Origin: Hydractinia symbiolongicarpus
Lineage: Eukaryota > Cnidaria > Hydrozoa > Anthoathecata > Hydractiniidae
Assembly (NCBI RefSeq): GCF_029227915.1
Contig: NC_079881.1
Span: 15,539,501-15,599,500, forward strand
DNA: 60,000 nt
Direction: 5' to 3'
Shown here: positions 9,811 through 18,781 of the stretch, piece by piece
How positions within the stretch are numbered: position 1 is the first letter of the stretch
Layout: each line of letters begins with the position of its first letter
Translations under genes and position numbers: made by a program
Notes under the pieces: generated by a model
The model's input: only the letters and a program-made list of their open reading frames with translations
Databases searched by the model: none
What the model was told of the DNA's origin: nothing

Positions 9811-9829
9811 GTTTCTTTAAAGAAACATG
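9808..9829. promoter_or_regulatory. Perfect palindrome between two divergent start codons
   Basis: A 22-bp perfect palindrome, half-site CATGTTTCTTT, whose outermost three bases on each side are the start codons of the minus-strand gene (ending 9810) and the plus-strand gene (starting 9827). Both genes therefore have the same 16-base upstream sequence with a central TTTAAA. Confidence 0.8.
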
Positions 9830-10491
9830 AAGCAACTGTATGTCACAGATATAGAGAACCCTACGATATTTGAGGACTACCTAGGCCAGGACACGAGGAT
9901 AGCTCTGAAGTCGATCAGCATTCGACCTACGTGGCTGAACCTCCTCACTAATAGCGAGTTTACAATCCGTAAGGTAGGGCCTGATCAGACGGTTACTCGA
10001 AATGAGATCATGAATGGGTTGTAAAAGATCGAGGATTTGGCAGCCATTGTCAACGACCAAGCGGAGGACAAGATCAAGATTTTCGTGTTGAATAACGGAC
10101 TCTGCAGGCTCCGTGTCAATGACAGTACACGGTGGTGATTCATCGACAACTGCAAGAGTTGTTGGGTCTACCCTACGATCCCAGTAAAAAATGCTATGGT
10201 GACTATGATTCATTCTACAAGACTGACGTATACCAGCGGCTGAGACTTGTTTGCCCCCAGCTAGATGAAGATGACTGCCTGCTTGATGGTAAAAAATCCA
10301 AGATTCTTGCCATGCTTCCCACCAAAGAGCTAAACGCATGGGGAGACATGCTCACGTGGAGTTTTGATAACCGTGTATACCTTCCCTTGAAAGGTTCAAC
10401 AGACAGGCTGGAGTTTATGTTCACGGATGAGCATCACTATGATAAGAATGTTTCGTTCGTAGGCATAACCATGCACCTACTGATAGAATAA
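9827..10491 (+). pseudogene. Possible minor virion (penton-like) protein
   Basis: From ATG 9827 the frame reads MKQLYVTDIENPTIFEDYLG and IALKSISIRPTWLNLLTN. It meets TAA at 10022, continues in frame to about 10130, then shifts to the frame ending LEFMFTDEHHYDKNVSFVGI (stop 10489). Total would be about 220 residues. The opening, a short beta-rich leader about contents of a coat and a predicted jelly-roll-like pattern, resembles the minor capsid proteins of cnidarian Polintons, but this is a weak impression. The TAA stop abuts the ATG of the next gene. Confidence 0.45.
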
Positions 10492-11138
10492 ATGACAGAT
10501 ATTACAAAGCTTTACCCGAGCTTACCTTCTGCACCTCCGAAGGGTATGGGGAAGGACAGTTCAAAAGTCTACAGACTGAGGTAGATCGAAGAAGTGGAAC
10601 AATACTTGCGGGCCGAGATTAAAGAGCGTTACAAGCTCCTCAAAATGTTCAAGATGCATTGGACCTGGGTTAGGTTCTGCGACCACGGGTTACTACCGGT
10701 AAGTGTGATAACTTCCGGCGTTGGTATCGGTAGTATAATCTCGGGAATCGGCGTACCACTAGCCGTGGCTATGGGAGGGATCACTATCGCCGTAGGGTTG
10801 GGGCAAGCTGGTCTGCGGACGCGGGGAAGAGGCTAGGTGTTAAGAGTAAGAAGCATGAAAATATCAAAATATTGGCAGAGACCAAGTTGAGCTCTATCGT
10901 TGACTTGATAAGCAGAGCTGTGGAGAATGGTATGATTAGCGACCACGAGTTCAGTCTAATCATACAGGAGAAGCAAAAGTACATGGCGTTAAAGGATCAA
11001 GCTCGACAACAAACGCGCAAAATTGTGGACTCGATCAACGAACGGGAGCGACAGCAACTTGTTGCGCAAGGTCGAGAGGAGGCTAAGGACGAGCTTCTGA
11101 AAAAACTTCAATCTGCACAGTATGTCAGCGGTACTTAG
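10492..11138 (+). pseudogene. Hydrophobic-core coiled-coil protein of Polinton
   Basis: ATG 10492 begins MTDITKLYPSLPSAPPKGM. A TAG at about 10582 interrupts, then a charged helix (EVEQYLRAEIKERYKLLKMF), a Gly/Val/Ile-rich segment (VITSGVGIGSIISGIGVPLA) and a frameshift near 10812 lead to a C-terminal coiled coil (residues with LIIQEKQKYMALKDQARQQ). The pattern of helix, glycine-rich hydrophobic hairpin and coiled coil suits a membrane-active or internal virion protein. It is a recurrent gene in cnidarian Polintons, with no function known to me. Confidence 0.6.
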
Positions 11139-11189
11139 AGGAGCCACCTGCTTATTTATAATCTAGTGTTGAACAACATAATAAATCAC

Positions 11190-11463
11190 TTACTCGATTT
11201 CGAGTACTTCTCCAGTGTCTTGATCGATCACCAGCATCACATGCAACACGTCGCTGCTTTTCGGAGAGCTGTCTTGAGTATTGCTCGAGATTTTTCTGCC
11301 AAGCAATAGTACAACAAGGTTCGCAATAGGGACCATATGTTTGTGTCAAAGCGTCCTTGTACTTTGCCTTGCGAATCGCTTCGAGAAGAGGACCCCTATT
11401 CATAGTTGAGTAGTTAGGGATCTTTAGTGCTTTCGCTTCTTTTTTCAGTTCATTAACGTTCAT
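11190..11463 (-). pseudogene. Small protein with SAP-like helix pair
   Basis: Minus-strand ATG at 11463: MNVNELKKEAKALKIPNYST and GPLLEAIRKAK form a helix-loop-helix like SAP/Rho-N DNA-binding modules (residues 1-33). A Cys-containing middle follows (YCEPCC). A frameshift near 11240 leads to a C-terminus MLVIDQDTGEVLEIE with TAA at 11190. It converges with the plus-strand gene that ends at 11138. A DNA-binding role is inferred from the N-terminal helices only. Confidence 0.55.
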
Positions 11464-11516
11464 GTTTGTTTTTGGTATGCTGGATCAACAACATACCAAA
11501 AGCCTCGACAAGCCAC

Positions 11517-12141
11517 TTACAATACAGTGAAGCCCTCTTCATCATCATCAGAGTCACTGAAGTAAAAAGTGCCGTATCCTTCAACCTCTTTATATTTGCA
11601 CTCTTCCAGAGTGTTGTTCCAGAGTGGTCTGCATATAATAGTTATGCCCTTGCCTGTAGATACTTGCCAGCTTGATGATAGCCTTACACTCGCAGCTTTT
11701 TTTTAGTGGTATCTTCTTATGGAATTTTGTTCTGACTTTACCATCCCACATCTTGAGTTTGGTGTTGAGGTATCGCTCTTTTTTCACGCTGGCATTGCTG
11801 AAGCAAACCCCCTCCAAGGACTCCACCATGTCCAAGGTCTCCTTTTATTTTTCTAACCACTCGGGACAGCTGGCTAGATCGAATGACATAGTAAACGAGG
11901 AGCCTTCGCCGTACTGAGAGGCACCCCTGGAGCGGATCTTTTCAGGGTTCAGTATCAATAATGGTCCTAGGTTGCTGTTTTGATCCTGATAGCCAATCAC
12001 GAAGCCCTCATCCTTACCTTTGTTGGCTGGAATAGGGTCGCTTAGCATGATATTTTCAACGTTTACTTCTTCGATTTTTAGTGGTTTCGAATTGGTGTAA
12101 AAGTATTCAGATTTAACAGTTTTGTCTCCGAATTTCAACAT
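11517..12141 (-). pseudogene. Conserved Polinton ORF of about 205 residues
   Basis: The minus-strand ATG at 12141 begins MLKFGDKTVKSEYFYTNSKP. After SFDLASCPEWLEK a TAA-containing frameshift (about 11845) leads to a second clean stretch (KMWDGKVRTKFHKKIPLKKS), and another shift near 11605 to an acidic tail (FYFSDSDDDEEGF) with TAA at 11517. Beta-rich, no catalytic motif seen. Tandem with the small zinc protein upstream. Not assigned. Confidence 0.55.
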
Positions 12142-12165
12142 ACTTTTATTTGTGGAAACAATACT

Positions 12166-12321
12166 TCAACTAGCATCACACGGACAGCTACCACCATTAT
12201 ACGTGATATACTCCTGCCAGCAGTACCAGCAGAGCAGTTTACCTTTTATGAAAAATCTCCGTCCGCAGGAGCATCTGTCGTATTCGTCAAGTATTCGTTC
12301 ACACTCATCGCATTGTTCCAT
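12166..12321 (-). CDS. Intact 51-residue zinc-ribbon protein
   Basis: The minus-strand ATG at 12319-12321 to TGA at 12166 encodes MEQCDECERILDEYDRCSCG followed by a basic-aromatic linker, CWYC and CPC. Eight cysteines in CxxC-like pairs suggest two structural zinc sites. The frame is undamaged. It sits between the repeat-protein gene and the 205-residue ORF. A regulator or nucleic-acid-binding protein is plausible but unproven. Confidence 0.6.
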   Translation of the reverse strand: MEQCDECERILDEYDRCSCGRRFFIKGKLLCWYCWQEYITYNGGSCPCDAS

Positions 12322-12350
12322 TTATCTCACAACCCCGGGTTGTAAGATAG

Positions 12351-12865
12351 TCAGTGATCTCCATATTTTATACTAACTCCCCACCTGAGCCCCCAGGTGG
12401 GCCATGTCCTGAAATGCTCCGGGACATGCTTGAGCACCAAGGGATCCCTCTGAAACGCCTCGGTAACATTTCCTGGGTCTTGAAATGGTCTGAAACATGC
12501 TTGATCAGCGAGGGCATCAGTCCAACTGCCTCAGCGCACATTTCCCGGGTCTTGAATTGGTCCGGAGCATGCTTGAGCAGCCATGGGTACACTTCTTGAA
12601 TCGCCCTGGTACACATTTCTTGGGTCTTAAAATGGTCTGGAACATCCTTAAGCGCTCTGGGATATTCTTCAACCGCCCGAGTACACATTTCTTGTGTCTT
12701 GAAATGGTCTGGAATAAACTTCAATATCATCCAGGGGTGCCTCCGCGCTGCCCCAATACACATTTCTTGTATCTTGAAATGGTCTGGAACACACTGCAAT
12801 AACATTGGTGTCTCTTGAACAGCCCTGGTACACATTTCCTGGGTTTTTAAGGGATTCTCATGACA
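12351..12865 (-). pseudogene. 24-residue tandem-repeat protein (PDHFKTQEMC repeats)
   Basis: On the minus strand at least five units of about 24-25 residues repeat the consensus PDHFKTQEMC followed by xxAVxxxPxxLKxV. Each unit should form a helical hairpin, so the protein would be a solenoid similar in style to DUF4116-type repeats. A frameshift near 12470 moves the last unit (PEHFRTWP) to the frame that ends in TGA at 12351; the N-terminus is also shifted near 12858. It is the gene nearest to the right terminal repeat. The nucleotide repeats are of 72-75 bp and diverged, which argues for selection on the protein. Confidence 0.65.
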
Positions 12866-12918
12866 TTAACTCATGTTTATTATTATATCCCGAGCTCAAC
12901 TAGCAGTCACAATTCTAT

Positions 12919-13197
12919 GGACTTTCCCCTACTCGATTGCGCAAGCTCGAAATTTTGTTGATGTCAGCATTATTCCCGCTAGTCGCTAGTGCGCATGCTC
13001 GAGATTTTGTTGACGTCAGCATATTTTCGTGTGATGGTTACATGATTTGTGGAACCGGGGAATTCCCTCGATAATGAGGGATGATATCGTGACGTCAAAA
13101 AATTTTCTGGCACATTTTTGGAAAATGCGTGATGCGTTCAAGCACATTTTCCCGTTTTTATGCAAAAGTGTGCTTGAACGCACCATTTATATCTCTT
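12919..13197 (-). repeat. Right terminal inverted repeat of the Polinton
   Basis: Mirror copy of the left repeat, with the same terminal hairpin (13130-13146 and 13169-13185, one mismatch). It is longer than the left repeat because a block of about 50 bp near its inner edge is tandemly duplicated: GCGCAAGCTCGAAATTTTG and GCGCATGCTCGAGATTTTG occur one after the other, each followed by a GATGTCAGCAT or GACGTCAGCAT sequence. Confidence 0.9.
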
Positions 13198-13406
13198 TCT
13201 CTGTCAAGCAATCCATAATCGACTCGTTTAGTTCTGCAACTTTCGCTTTTTTTTACATCAAAGTATCACGGATCGACTCAATTGGACGAACATGTGCAAA
13301 CATTATCGGTATATGACGATATAATTGTCTCTCCCCTTGTAATTAATTTGTTTGCGGTTCTAACAACAGACTTTCTAACTTTGTTGTACTTCGTGAAATC
13401 ACCCAT
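13198..13406 (-). pseudogene. BEL/Pao gag, N-terminal part, split by the Polinton
   Basis: The minus-strand ATG at 13404-13406 opens a reading frame beginning MGDFTKYNKVRKSVVRTANK, the helical start typical of BEL gag. It has an in-frame TGA near 13278 and a frameshift, then runs up to the Polinton edge. The reading frame at the edge continues in phase with the fragment at 465-1267 once the insertion and one copy of the 6-bp duplication are discounted. That shows the two parts were one gene when the Polinton arrived. Confidence 0.7.
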
Positions 13407-13503
13407 TTTTAAAATCAAAAGAACACCAAACTTTAAACCAAACCAATAAAAATAAGACAACTAAAAACCACTAAATAAAACCATAGATACATAAGCAAAG
13501 TAT

Positions 13504-13675
13504 CTCTCCGAGGGCTCCAATGAATTTCCAGATAAATTCGGATACAAATAAAACTTTATTTTAAAACATGACTATATTTTTAAAGAACGAAATCTAAACA
13601 CATGTGCGAGAATATAAATACATAATAAGAGCAGCTAGAGGACTGGGGAAGATATAAGCAAATATGGTAACCACA
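13504..13675 (-). repeat. Probable BEL/Pao 5' LTR with primer-binding site
   Basis: On the minus strand a segment starting TGTGGTTACC at 13675 and ending AATTCA at 13521 has LTR features: TG and CA ends, a TATTTATA box and an AATAAAG poly(A) signal. One base further on, TGGAGCCCTCGGAGAG (13519-13504) looks like a tRNA primer-binding site. The gag start follows about 100 bases later. The separate BEL copy at 18645 also begins TGTGGTT. No second LTR for this copy is visible in the window, so the call rests on position and signals only. Confidence 0.5.
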
Positions 13676-13680
13676 TGCAT

Positions 13681-13800
13681 TATATTCGTCTTTATGCCCT
13701 GAGCGTCAGGTGCATGAGACAGATAGGGTGTTTTCATTCATACCCTAAGCGTCAGGTGTATGAAAGAATTGAAATTCCCTGAGCATCAAAGCCCTCACAT
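13681..13800 (-). repeat. Three copies of a CCTGACGCTCAGG palindromic motif
   Basis: On the minus strand three copies of a 13-bp near-palindrome (CCTGA-CGC-TCAGG, with variants) lie within 100 bp, flanked by ATGCA/GGCAT. The same motif forms a larger array at 51.1-51.7 kb in the opposite orientation. Confidence 0.7.
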
Positions 13801-15583
13801 TCCATAGCCTAGTGATCTTATTAACATTGGCAATATTAGTACACCAGTTTTTTTAAAACATTGTGACTTAAGTGAAAATATCTGCGATAACAGTCGCTAG
13901 ATCAACCTTTCTAATATATATTTTTTTCAATTCAAAAACCGTGTGTGTTCAAGTTAGCACTGCATTTTTTGAATGCATTAAGCATGGCACTGACATATTT
14001 CCAGGTCACAAATTCACCGCTTCGCAGAATAAACCAGGGACCAAACCATAAAATGACAAGTAATGAGCAAATCTATTCTAAGACAAAGACGTCAACAAAT
14101 CCCGGCTAAACGGATCTTAAAGCCGGCTCCAAGTGGATCAATTTTTTAACTTTTGATGTTATTGTAAAGAATGTTAATGTCCTTTGAACTAAAATCATGC
14201 GGTGATAAGTGTGCGAGATGATTCCATTTGTGTTTGGTGGAAAAGATGTACGCTCTCATATTGGACTCCAGCAAGATAAACTCTAATGGTTTTGTGTTTG
14301 ACCATTGAAAGTTAATTCCTGAAGTGGAAATAAAGGTGTTGAAAATCCATAATAAACTAAAGCAGCTTATGTGTAGTCGTTCTAACCTTGATTTAAGGAA
14401 TTGCGCACAGGTTGTAAGGAAAAGTAGAATTCATTTTTTAAAGTTAAGTACAGGATGATAACAACAGTCTGTGAACAAGGAAGTTAGGCAACACGAAGGG
14501 GGAATGTATGTATACTTGTGCACCCAGAAGTAAAGCAAGATGACCCACAATTACGTTTGCAATAATGTTTGACTGTTAAATAAGGATCTGATAGGTAATC
14601 CTACCTATCACGACTCACAATGTTGGCCTTTGTAGCACCTACTACTATTACTTAGTATTAAGAAATGTAGAAAGATGATAAAATAAAAACACAGGGTCCA
14701 AAGTTGAACTTATCCTACTTGCATAAAATCCATAACGGCTAATAGAATTACATAATTAATTTGGATAACTAACCAGAGTGTTCAGAAGGAAGTGTGCTAT
14801 TAATGCTATGCTAGGGCCCACAGTTGCAAAACATGCCCTTTGCCTTGAATAGTTTAAAAGTGACATTGTCTTTACTCTCCTAACACAAATAGATAGTAAA
14901 AAGTATGAAAAGAACTGACCTGACTGCATGCAATATCCAAAGCTTTTCATCTGATGCCTCCTTGTGCAATATAATCCAATATAGATAGAAGGATGATGAC
15001 TAGATAGATTTGGCTTCCCAACTGCTGCTTGAGATTGTTGCTTTAAGTAGCTAGATACTTGTAGGTATCTAACTGTAAGCTTAAGGTACATCTGAAGAAC
15101 TTGAAAAACAATTTCCTTTCAGCAAAACTGATATCACATAGCTAAACAGTTATCCTCAACAAAATATAAAACAAACATCAGCTTGCACTAGCTTACAGTA
15201 AAGCATACTTCTGCAAAAAACGTTTTTTCAGTATATTGGGAAGAAATTTTCGCGGAATTTAATTTCGCGGTTTTTGGCCCTTTCCGCGAAATTAAACTTA
15301 ATCCCACAGTCGTTTGGAGTATGCACCTTTGCCTCATTTTACAAAGTATCCCATTTTTTTGTCCAAGGATAGTATTATTACAAACTTGATAATATGAGAT
15401 GCCCATGTTTCAGCCGACATAATGGTTCAAAAGATACACTGGTTAAATTTAGACGTGAATATTGGATCCCGAATGTTCGCAATCATTTACGTAAGTTGTT
15501 GTAAAATTGTTATCCATGTCGAATAAATTAAATGCGAAGGCATGGGAAAGAAGACCCCGCCCTCGGGTTTATTTCTGATGTCG
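13801..15583. other. No gene recognised; small CGCG hairpin at 15238-15303
   Basis: AT-rich sequence with no credible coding region. At 15238-15303 is a hairpin of GAAGAAATTTTCGCGG and AATTTAATTTCGCGG with its inverted partner CCGCGAAATTAAA. This belongs to the same small inverted-repeat family as 59749-59835. Confidence 0.4.
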
Positions 15584-17681
15584 GGTCCCCATCCGTGTAT
15601 CAAAACGTCCATTCAAAAATAATGGCAAATCAATTTTGCCAGATTAAAAAATCGATATTAACAAGCCATAAATCAATTTTCAATTTTTTCGAAAAAATTA
15701 AAAATTGTTTCACCTTGAAAAAATCAATTGATTTCGAATCAAAAAATTGCATTTAAAAAACATGAAACAAAAAGATGAAATTATTGGATTTCTTTGTAAA
15801 GAATCATCAAGGCTCAAGATTCAAAATTGAGAAAATGTATGAATAATTCTGAAGTTTGATCATCAGACACCAAATAAAAGTTCAAATTAAAATGGATTTT
15901 CCCAACATTAATTTACGTAGCTATCACAAAGAAATTCTTTTGAGGCTCGAAATGACAACGTTCTAAGAATCCACAAGGCTCAAACAAAAAAGTATGATTA
16001 TTAGAAAAAAGTGTGTACATATTTGTCTGGATAATTCAATTCTTCTCAATTTTTATAGAGGGGAATGATTTAATCCTTTTGTCGGTTCGTGTTAAAATTG
16101 TTCTTATATAAAAGAGTGTGTAACTAAATCCTTTATTTTAACTTTGCTGAAACAATAATTTTGCTTTCAGTTTGCCGATATACCGAAATGCATGTAACAG
16201 AAGAGCTGAGTTCCCTGACAACACCAGCGGAAAATTTAATCTAGACGAATATGAGACTGAAAGACGTTTTCGTGTTGTGGTGAACACTAACCAGCAACAA
16301 TCAAGTAGTTCACCTAATCCTTTTTTCAACCCTCTCTCTATTAATCGCAGAGTTTCGATCATCCAATAATATTGAATTAGGAGATGTATATTGGCAGTGG
16401 TAAAGGTTGTTACAGCTGACCTTGACCCGAATGGGACACCCATCAACTGCCATAGATATAATCTAACAACACACGTGGCTATTTATAACGATGATCAAGC
16501 AAATCTACTTTATATAGTTCGTAATGTGCGTACTCAAATGGGAGAAAGCGACTTGGAAATCTTGGGCTCAAATGGTATGAGGTATTATAATGAGGAAAGT
16601 ACAAGAGGTAGATTAATGTGTAATAAGTTGCATTTGTAAAATGTAACAGAAGAATAATGATATATATATCATCTTTAACAGGCATCCCTTTTTGGAAAGT
16701 TGGCTCGAGAAAGTTGTATGCTGTGCGGAAACAGAAAATTGAAATATTGTCAGATGCTGCATCTTTACGCAACAAGAAAGCGATGAAGAGAACTTCCTGT
16801 CACCTCTCGCAAGGAAACGAAAAAGTACAAAAAACCAGGGGGACAGGGAATTACTTCAAGAAGTGAAAAAAATTCGACAATTTGTTCACAAAATATTGAG
16901 TACATCAAGAAGGCATAACTTGGACATTGGATTTTTAAATACCTTGAATTCGGAAAAGTTACAACTAAAGTTCTCAACTAAAATTCCATAAAAAAAATTT
17001 AATTTTTAATGTAGTTCATCCACTCTTTGTGCTGTAAAATTGATAAAGAAAATTATAGCGTTTTTAAAACTCGTATCTAAATTTCTTCGTTGAACAACTT
17101 TGATTTATTAACTTCTTCCAACAACAAAAACGACGAACTGATCGTTCAGATAAACCTCTTATGCCAGGATTTTGAGATTGAAGTAATCCAGATAGTCTTT
17201 ATAACTTTTCCCTCCTTTGACAAACTCAGTTATGGCTTTTTTTGAGATCGTAGCTTCTATATTTGAATTCGGAAATGCAAACAAAATTATTTCCAAAGAA
17301 ATATTTAAACACTTAGCACGCGTATGTTGATAATCATATCAAACCCCCGTGCCAGATGTCTTGGTTCATTCCCCTTCTTTGTCTTGCACATACATTTTAG
17401 CGTTGTCGCAGAGTTTGTTTTAAAAGTTCATTCTAGAACATCATTTCTTTGTTATTACTTCGCATTAATGGTTTAGAAAATTAATTTTAAACGCAATTTT
17501 TTGTTTCGAATTCAATTTTCATTTTTGTCGAAAAATTGATTTTTTCAAGGTGAAGTCAATTTTTAATTTTTCGAAAAAATTGAAAATTGATTTTTGGCTT
17601 GTTAATATCAATTTTTTTTAATCTGTCAAAATTGATTTGCCATTATTTTTGAATGGAAGTTTTGATACACGGATGGGGTCC
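15584..17681. mobile_element. 2.1-kb element with terminal inverted repeats of about 180 bp
   Basis: The left end (15584-15760) and the right end (17495-17681) are inverted copies. They begin GGTCCCCATCCGTGTATC or GGACCCCATCCGTGTATC and run through an A/T-rich stretch with AAATCAATTTTCAATTTTTT to GCAATTTTTTG at the inner edge. No target duplication is obvious. Inside are a plus-strand gene fragment with a recognisable intron (16170-16866) and a minus-strand stretch with coding character (17090-17290, containing LSERSVRRFC, a helix-turn-helix-like motif). Superfamily unknown to me. It is either an autonomous element of an unfamiliar type or one that has captured host exons. Confidence 0.75.
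16170..16866 (+). pseudogene. Spliced gene fragment inside the 2.1-kb inverted-repeat element
   Basis: An AG acceptor (TTGCTTTCAG, ending about 16169) is followed by coding-like sequence (NLDEYETERRFRVVVN, later IELGDVYWQW), then a frame from 16391 with LDPNGTPINCHRYNLTTHVA. An intron at 16608-16681 (74 bp, GT-AG) joins ESTRG to IPFWKVGSRKLYAVRKQ in phase, and the frame ends with TGA at 16864-16866. One frameshift lies near 16385. The product is not recognised. In-phase splicing argues that this is genuine coding sequence. Confidence 0.5.
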
Positions 17682-17828
17682 CCCTTTCTTATTATTAAAC
17701 TTGAGAGGGCTGTGATCGAGGTAAAGTATTGATTTACAATATCTGAGTTTGATTTGTAGATCACCCGAGGTGATTAAGCCTTTTTGTCACGTTGCTTGAT
17801 GTAAAAGAGGTCACGTCAATAACCTGGA

Positions 17829-17936
17829 AGTGGGGCAGGTATTACAAAGTGAAGCAAAAGTTATTGCAAAGTGGAACAGGTATTATAAAGTGGGGCAGGT
17901 ATTACAAAGTGGGGCAGGTATTACAAAGTGGGGCGT
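17829..17936 (+). repeat. 19-bp tandem repeat at the BEL integrase edge
   Basis: About five imperfect copies of AAAGTGGGGCAGGTATTAC directly upstream of, and in frame with, the BEL integrase fragment. Confidence 0.75.
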
Positions 17937-17940
17937 AATA

Positions 17941-18606
17941 ACTAGTACTCAGCCTCAAGAATTTGCTAGTACACATGGCACCAAATGGACTTTTAACGTC
18001 GAAGTCGGCCCCTGGCAGGATGGGTTTTTCGAGAGGCTGATTCAGTCAGTAAAAATATTTTTGCGAACATGCTTAGGTAAATCTTTGGTAAACTACGAAA
18101 AGCTTTTTACATTTCTTGCAGAAATTGAAAGGATACTAAATAATCGCTCACATTTATTAATGACGACGTGAATGAAGAAATCTTAACACCCAGTAGTTTG
18201 ATATACGGTAAAAAAGGTGACCGAAACGATGATCCAATAATACGACATAAGTATATTGTCGATTTATTAAATCACTTCTGGAATAGGTGGTTGAACGAAT
18301 ATGTTGTAAATTTACGTGAAACACATAAACATTGTATACAGTCCTCTAAAAATGTTATTCCCGTAAACGATATCGTATTAATTGATGACGATAGACATAA
18401 ACGGTCATTTTGGATATTTGGAAAAGTAATTGCATAAATAACCGGCAAAGACGTACGAATTGCAAAAGTCGAGTATGCGACGAAAATGTTGCACGATCTG
18501 TAAACACACTGGTAAACAAACTTCACCCCGTTGAACTCCCAAGTGAAAGGATACGAATACGTGAAGAAGAGAATTCTGAAGACGTACAGATAGGATTTAT
18601 AGATTA
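17941..18606 (+). pseudogene. BEL/Pao integrase C-terminal half
   Basis: The frame includes THGTKWTFNVEVGPWQDGFF and ERLIQSVK, the block around the third catalytic residue (Glu) of BEL/Pao integrases, then LAEIERILNNR. After a frameshift near 18160 it continues with EEILTPSSLIYG, a helical block and NVIPVNDIVLIDDD, the C-terminal DUF5641-type domain, up to TGTAAACCGCCCGTAGGGGG. Further frameshifts occur near 18430. The upstream pol and gag of this copy are missing. Confidence 0.82.
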
Positions 18607-18644
18607 AGATGACATTATAGTAGTAAACCGCCCGTAGGGGGGAG

Positions 18645-18781
18645 TGTGGTTTTGAGATATGATATTTAGTATGTATATATATGTTTTCCGAATGTGTGTT
18701 CGAAGAGTTGTGTTTTTGAAATAAAGTATATTGAGTTCGCATATGTTGTTAATTCGTACGTATTATCAAAGAATCTTAGCA
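18645..18781 (+). repeat. BEL/Pao 3' LTR
   Basis: A polypurine run (GTAGGGGGGAG) precedes TGTGGTTTTGAGATATG. The segment contains a TATA-rich stretch and AATAAAG and can end at TTAGCA (18781), about 137 bp. No second copy is seen, so limits are inferred from the TG and CA ends. Confidence 0.6.

Larger units (their letters stand above)
1268..13197. mobile_element. Polinton/Maverick element, degenerate, about 11.9 kb
   Basis: This is a self-synthesising DNA transposon of the Polinton/Maverick group, related to virophage-like and adintovirus-like agents. Support comes from long terminal inverted repeats, a 6-bp flanking duplication (GCTCTG at 1262-1267, TCTCTG at 13198-13203, one mismatch), a family-B DNA polymerase, an integrase fragment and a packaging ATPase. 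Genes lie on both strands and are packed almost end to end. It is shorter than the 15-20 kb usual for the group, and a full major capsid gene, an Ulp1-like protease and the integrase C-terminus are not recognisable. Most long genes have frameshifts or stops, so this copy is dead. Confidence 0.93.

Noticed and set aside
14756-15091. 111-residue minus-strand frame (RQRACFATVGPSIALIAH segment)
   Set aside because: Looks faintly protein-like but no family or splice support could be found.
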